Source of the DNA: Chloroflexi bacterium HGW-Chloroflexi-2
GTDB lineage: Bacteria > Chloroflexota > Anaerolineae > Anaerolineales > Anaerolineaceae
Direction of reading: 5' to 3'
Assembly (NCBI GenBank): GCA_002840735.1
Contig: PHBY01000007.1
Location: 1-64,000, forward strand
Length of the DNA stretch: 64,000 nt
Shown here piece by piece: positions 60,370 through 64,000 of this stretch (positions are counted from its first letter, which is position 1; the number at the start of each line of letters is the position of its first letter). The notes beneath the pieces were generated by a model that saw only the letters and a list, made by a program, of their open reading frames with translations, did no database searches and was not told the DNA's origin. The translations under genes and the position numbers were made by a program.

Positions 60370-63117
60370 ATGGAAAAACGCTTTATACATTGGTTTGTTT
60401 GGATCGTTGCATTGCTAGGATTGGCAATATCTGTCGCCAGTGTTCCCGCTTCTCCATTGCAATCTTCAAGCATTTCTATGATCAGCCCCAGTAGTTGTCC
60501 GAGCGGAGGTTGTGCGGCCGGCCAGAGATTGAATTTTCGGACGAGTTTCGATTTACTTACTTATATTCCTTCCGCAACTACCAACATTCAAGTTTGTTTA
60601 TTCACCCCGTCCAATTGGGCAGTTTCAGATGTGGATTTTGATTTAATTGGCAAATTAACAGGAGCAACCTACACAACCGACACATCGCAATGTGGTCCAT
60701 TACCAACAAATTATGTTTTAAGTAAAGGGATTTCCACATCTTTGACAACAAACTACTTTGGGGATGCGTTGGATTTTTATTTCAGGATTGGAAAAACAGC
60801 CAGTTTTAGTGGGTCGACGTTAATCAGGGTTTTTGAGAAAAATGAGTCTGGATGGTCTCAAACAGAACAATCATTCAATTTTTTATCAATTTCTCCTGTT
60901 AATAATTCGGTTTTCGTAGCCAAAGATGCGTCAAATTGTGAATCGAATAATCCGTGTTATATAAATTCAAAAGATGATCTGGCAACAGGTATCGGTACGG
61001 GATTAAAAGATGCAGTTGATGTGGTTGATAGTGGTTCAACCATCAATATCCTTGGAAATTATCCAATTAAAGGTAATTCAGTAACAATAGATAAAGCCAT
61101 TACATTACAGGGAAATAATAATGCTTCGCTTACCAATGAATCATTCACCTGCTCCCAACCCATTTTACTGTTGAAAAATGCGATCACCATACAGAATTTA
61201 TCCATAAATGATGGTTTCTGCAGTCTTCAGAACCGTGATTTACTGGTCATTGATAGCTTACAGAAAATTTATATTTTTTCAAATAATCTCACCAATGGGA
61301 AAGATGCTATTCGAATTAGTAATAATCAAGAGAATTTATCAGTTCGGTTTAACAATATTAAAAATAATAGCGGATATGCAATGATTAAACCGAATCCATC
61401 TGGAACCGGACAAATTATTGCCACCGCTAACAATATTTTCAATAACCGGTCGGGAGCACAGGTAAGTTGTAGTGTCAAAGAACTTGGACTGGTCGATCAC
61501 AACTTCTGGGGAATTGGAATTTTACCTAGTGTGGCTGCGCCAGACTGCACCTCTCAATCCGGAAAACGATTGGGAAGCGCAATCATCGATAACCTGGCAG
61601 ATCCTGGAGTGCAGGCGCAACTTATAACCGTAACATCTACGAAGAAATCTTATTTTGAAAATAGCATTGCCGTTCAACGTCCAACCACAACACCAGATAA
61701 TCCAGATTTTGACATATATATCGTGAATCACGGTAATAATGCAGCAAATACGCCATTTCTAAATTCAGGTTCAACTTCCACTTTAGTTCCTTGCAATAAT
61801 TACTACGACGTATTTTTGGCGCAGGGATTAACTAATATTCTCCAATTGGATTTATTCTTTAAATACAACCTCAATGCTGCCTGTATTGCTAATGTAGAAT
61901 CCAGTACTTATTGTGACCAGAGTAATCCCGCATTGTATCCGTTATGGTGGTATGACCCGGATCAGTTGATCACAACTGGTTGGAATACAACCGGACAAGC
62001 GCCGAATGGTCCATCCGCAGCAGGAGTGAGTGGACAGGTAACAACCTGCCATCTGACAAATAAAGAGATCTCTGTTCAAATTGATTCCTCTGGTCGTCCT
62101 GGAATTTCCAATGATTTGAATTACACGCCTTTCGTCGTGGGATTGGTTGGTCAACCTGCTGCAGCAGTATTATCCAGTTTTACTGCCACGCCGGGTAATA
62201 TGCAGGTGACCATAAATTGGTCTACCGCCAGCGAATTAAATACCAGCGGTTTTTATGTGCAAAGGAGGCAAACAGGACCTTTAGCATTTACTCGTGTAAG
62301 TCCATTCATTGTGCACACGGGTACTGATTCCACAGGTGCAAATTATTCTTTTGTGGATAACAATGTAACCAACCTGACCAGTTATGACTACAGGCTGGAG
62401 ATTATCGGGACCAATTTGCTCTCTGTGTATTCCAATATTATCAGTGCCACACCAATACCCCCTACCCTGACACCAACGATTACTTTAACTCCTACTACGA
62501 CTTTAACCCCAACGATCACACTTACACCAACGACCACCATTTCGACAACACCAACAATCACATTTACACCTACCGTGACTGTAACGAGAACTGTAACGCT
62601 TACGCCTACACGCACCAGGTTCCAGACTGCCACCAGAACTCGCACACCGTTTCTCATCCCTTATCGCAGCCCAACCAGAACACGAGTGGTTGTCAGCACA
62701 AATCCCATCGGATACCCAGCTCCAACCAGTGCTAACCTCACTCCTGATAGCGGATATCCTGTACCGACCGGTGGCGCTACCCAACCCAGCGATGGTTACC
62801 CCATACCTGGAGAAAGCACTCAAGTGGATGGAGGATACCCAGAATCAGGAACTGAAAGTAGTCAAACAACTGGAACTCCAGAAACTGGAAGTATTAATCG
62901 GACTCCAAAACCTGGTTCGACAATCATTTCGAAACCAACCTTATCGACCAATCCATCAGATGGGGAGAAATCAACAAATTGGGTATATCCATTATTAGGT
63001 AGTATGATTGGACTTTCTTTGGTATTATTGGTCGGTTATTTTCTTTGGAAAAATGGGTACATGGCATTGCCATTCCTATCAAAACAAGGACAAAACGAGG
63101 ATCATTCACTGGAATAG
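60370..63117 (+). CDS. Large cell-surface protein with beta-helix region, Thr/Pro linker and C-terminal membrane anchor
   Basis: The 915-residue protein has a signal peptide (about 1-28). A Cys-containing N-domain and a region around 200-400 follow, whose short repeating turns (AITIQNLSINDGFCSL, IRISNNQENLSVRFNNI) suggest a right-handed beta-helix like NosD or pectate lyases. A fibronectin-III-like domain lies at about 600-690 (NWSTASELNTSGFYVQRR). After that come a Thr/Pro repeat linker (about 697-745), four GYP motifs (781, 795, 809, 822), and a transmembrane anchor (about 871-893). It is probably displayed outside the cell. The ligand is unknown. GYP motifs also occur in the ABC binding protein at 57776. 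Confidence 0.85.
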   Translation: MEKRFIHWFVWIVALLGLAISVASVPASPLQSSSISMISPSSCPSGGCAAGQRLNFRTSFDLLTYIPSATTNIQVCLFTPSNWAVSDVDFDLIGKLTGATYTTDTSQCGPLPTNYVLSKGISTSLTTNYFGDALDFYFRIGKTASFSGSTLIRVFEKNESGWSQTEQSFNFLSISPVNNSVFVAKDASNCESNNPCYINSKDDLATGIGTGLKDAVDVVDSGSTINILGNYPIKGNSVTIDKAITLQGNNNASLTNESFTCSQPILLLKNAITIQNLSINDGFCSLQNRDLLVIDSLQKIYIFSNNLTNGKDAIRISNNQENLSVRFNNIKNNSGYAMIKPNPSGTGQIIATANNIFNNRSGAQVSCSVKELGLVDHNFWGIGILPSVAAPDCTSQSGKRLGSAIIDNLADPGVQAQLITVTSTKKSYFENSIAVQRPTTTPDNPDFDIYIVNHGNNAANTPFLNSGSTSTLVPCNNYYDVFLAQGLTNILQLDLFFKYNLNAACIANVESSTYCDQSNPALYPLWWYDPDQLITTGWNTTGQAPNGPSAAGVSGQVTTCHLTNKEISVQIDSSGRPGISNDLNYTPFVVGLVGQPAAAVLSSFTATPGNMQVTINWSTASELNTSGFYVQRRQTGPLAFTRVSPFIVHTGTDSTGANYSFVDNNVTNLTSYDYRLEIIGTNLLSVYSNIISATPIPPTLTPTITLTPTTTLTPTITLTPTTTISTTPTITFTPTVTVTRTVTLTPTRTRFQTATRTRTPFLIPYRSPTRTRVVVSTNPIGYPAPTSANLTPDSGYPVPTGGATQPSDGYPIPGESTQVDGGYPESGTESSQTTGTPETGSINRTPKPGSTIISKPTLSTNPSDGEKSTNWVYPLLGSMIGLSLVLLVGYFLWKNGYMALPFLSKQGQNEDHSLE

Positions 63118-63132
63118 GGTTGAGTGGTTTTT

Positions 63133-63161
63133 TTGACTTTTCATTTTGAATGTGCTATTCT
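63133..63161 (+). promoter_or_regulatory. Putative sigma70 promoter of the MBL-fold gene
   Basis: TTGACT (63133-63138) and TATTCT (63156-63161) are separated by 17 bp, with the start codon 47 bp further on. No operator is apparent. Confidence 0.6.
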
Positions 63162-63208
63162 TTTTAATTGTTAATTAATGTAAATAATTTTAAATTGGAG
63201 ATTAATAG

Positions 63209-64000
63209 ATGCAGCGAGAACGCGTATCTGAAAATGTATATTGGTTTCAAAGTGAAATTTACGCTCAAGTGACTGCCGGTGTTATCACTGGACCTAAGTG
63301 GGCTGTAGTTATTGATACATTACCAGTGCCTGAAGAAACGATTGCAATGAAAAATTACATTGAGGATCATCTTGAAGTACCGGTGCAATACATCATTAAC
63401 ACACATTTTCATGCTGATCATACCTGGGGAAATTGCTTTTTTCCCGGAGCGACAATAATCAGCCACGAAATGTGTAGAAAACTTCAATTAGAACAAGGCC
63501 AGAAGTCATTGGATCAGGCAATTCAGCAAAATCCAATTTTTAAATCCGTAAAATTAGTCTACCCACACCTTACTTTTAATAGTGGTAATATGTCTTTACG
63601 GGTAGGGAAAAAGAATTTAATTTTATTTCCTACACCTGGACATAGTGAGGACGGAATCTCTGTATTGATCGAAGAAGATCGAGTTCTTTTTGCAGCTGAC
63701 GCATTTTTACCAATCCCATATTTTGTCAAAGGGGACATCGATAAATTAATGGATTCTTTAAAATCCTTAACGAATCTTGGATTAGAGAATATTATCCAGG
63801 GTCATGGCGATATCATTCTACGTGGTGAAATTGAAGAAACAATCCAACAAAATATTAATTATCTAAAGACGCTCAAAAAGAAAGTAAAAGATGCTTTACA
63901 GCAAAAATATCCATTAAGAGCTGCCGCCTCTATCAATATTGAAAGTTGTGGTAAAAGTCGTGTCTTACTGGCGGGTTTAGGAAATTCTCTACATCAAAAC
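63209..64000 (+). CDS. Metallo-beta-lactamase-fold hydrolase (3' end outside the window)
   Basis: The reading frame is open from the ATG at 63209 (TTGGAG upstream) to the window edge, 264 codons with no stop. The MBL metal motif is HFHADH (66-71). Further ligands are in PTPGHSEDGIS, LFAADAF and IIQGHGD, as in glyoxalase II-like and broad-specificity hydrolases. The N-terminus (VSENVYWFQSEIYAQVTAGV) has no signal peptide, so a cytoplasmic enzyme is likely. Substrate unknown. Confidence 0.9.
   Translation, partial: MQRERVSENVYWFQSEIYAQVTAGVITGPKWAVVIDTLPVPEETIAMKNYIEDHLEVPVQYIINTHFHADHTWGNCFFPGATIISHEMCRKLQLEQGQKSLDQAIQQNPIFKSVKLVYPHLTFNSGNMSLRVGKKNLILFPTPGHSEDGISVLIEEDRVLFAADAFLPIPYFVKGDIDKLMDSLKSLTNLGLENIIQGHGDIILRGEIEETIQQNINYLKTLKKKVKDALQQKYPLRAAASINIESCGKSRVLLAGLGNSLHQN

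Overview
The window looks like a chromosomal segment of a bacterium related to the Chloroflexota class Anaerolineae. This is inferred from low to moderate G+C housekeeping genes, Thr/Pro-rich 'TPTITLTPT' linkers in secreted proteins, a CpXC-domain protein, an exonuclease-DinG fusion and a cyclic 2,3-diphosphoglycerate synthetase near pgk and gap. No rRNA or tRNA gene was recognised.

Positions 1-19000 are accessory DNA. A HigBA toxin-antitoxin pair is followed by repeat-rich non-coding DNA, then a complete type I restriction-modification locus (hsdM, hsdS, a Fic protein, hsdR; 1996-8046). Convergent with it is a very AT-rich four-gene operon (11117 down to 8100). It encodes a small Gly-rich protein starting Met-Gly-Gly, an OGG-like DNA glycosylase/lyase, a PfkB kinase fused to a nucleoside deoxyribosyltransferase-like domain, and a QueC-like 7-deazaguanine enzyme. 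QueC and OGG homologues are ancillary proteins of type IV CBASS, but no CD-NTase or CBASS effector is present here. This operon is the best candidate for an undescribed system.

From 11300 to 16550 lies a REP-associated tyrosine transposase (RAYT) system. Ten roughly 100-bp REP doublets (REPINs) sit in two tandem arrays. Within each array they alternate, with a near-constant period of about 252 bp, with copies of the 3' end of a decayed HhH-GPD-like gene. The whole block is duplicated; one copy ends in an intact RAYT and the other in a RAYT stub, and a PIN/AbrB toxin-antitoxin pair lies between them. Further repeats (an 83-bp inverted-repeat element, 18-bp palindromic tandem repeats, a heptamer array) and a cytochrome P450 complete this part.

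From 19000 to 64000 the content is mostly core. It includes a lipoprotein, an RlmI-like methyltransferase, an AIM24-like protein, a nucleotide/lipid/acetyltransferase operon and a GH42 protein whose expected nucleophile Glu is Gln. An ECF sigma/anti-sigma operon follows, then nadD-obg, cDPGS, argS, rpsT, and pgk-gap-yvcK. Next come a ROK kinase, a class III aminotransferase, a histidine kinase, a DinG helicase, a HAD-HD fusion, a beta-lactamase-fold serine hydrolase, a cyclic-nucleotide-binding membrane protein, def-recF, rsmG, a PHP phosphoesterase, a YbhN-like flippase and deoB. The window ends with a polar amino-acid ABC transporter, a large surface protein and a truncated metallo-beta-lactamase-fold gene.

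Coordinates, motifs and repeats were read directly from the sequence. Family assignments rest on recognised motifs without any database search.
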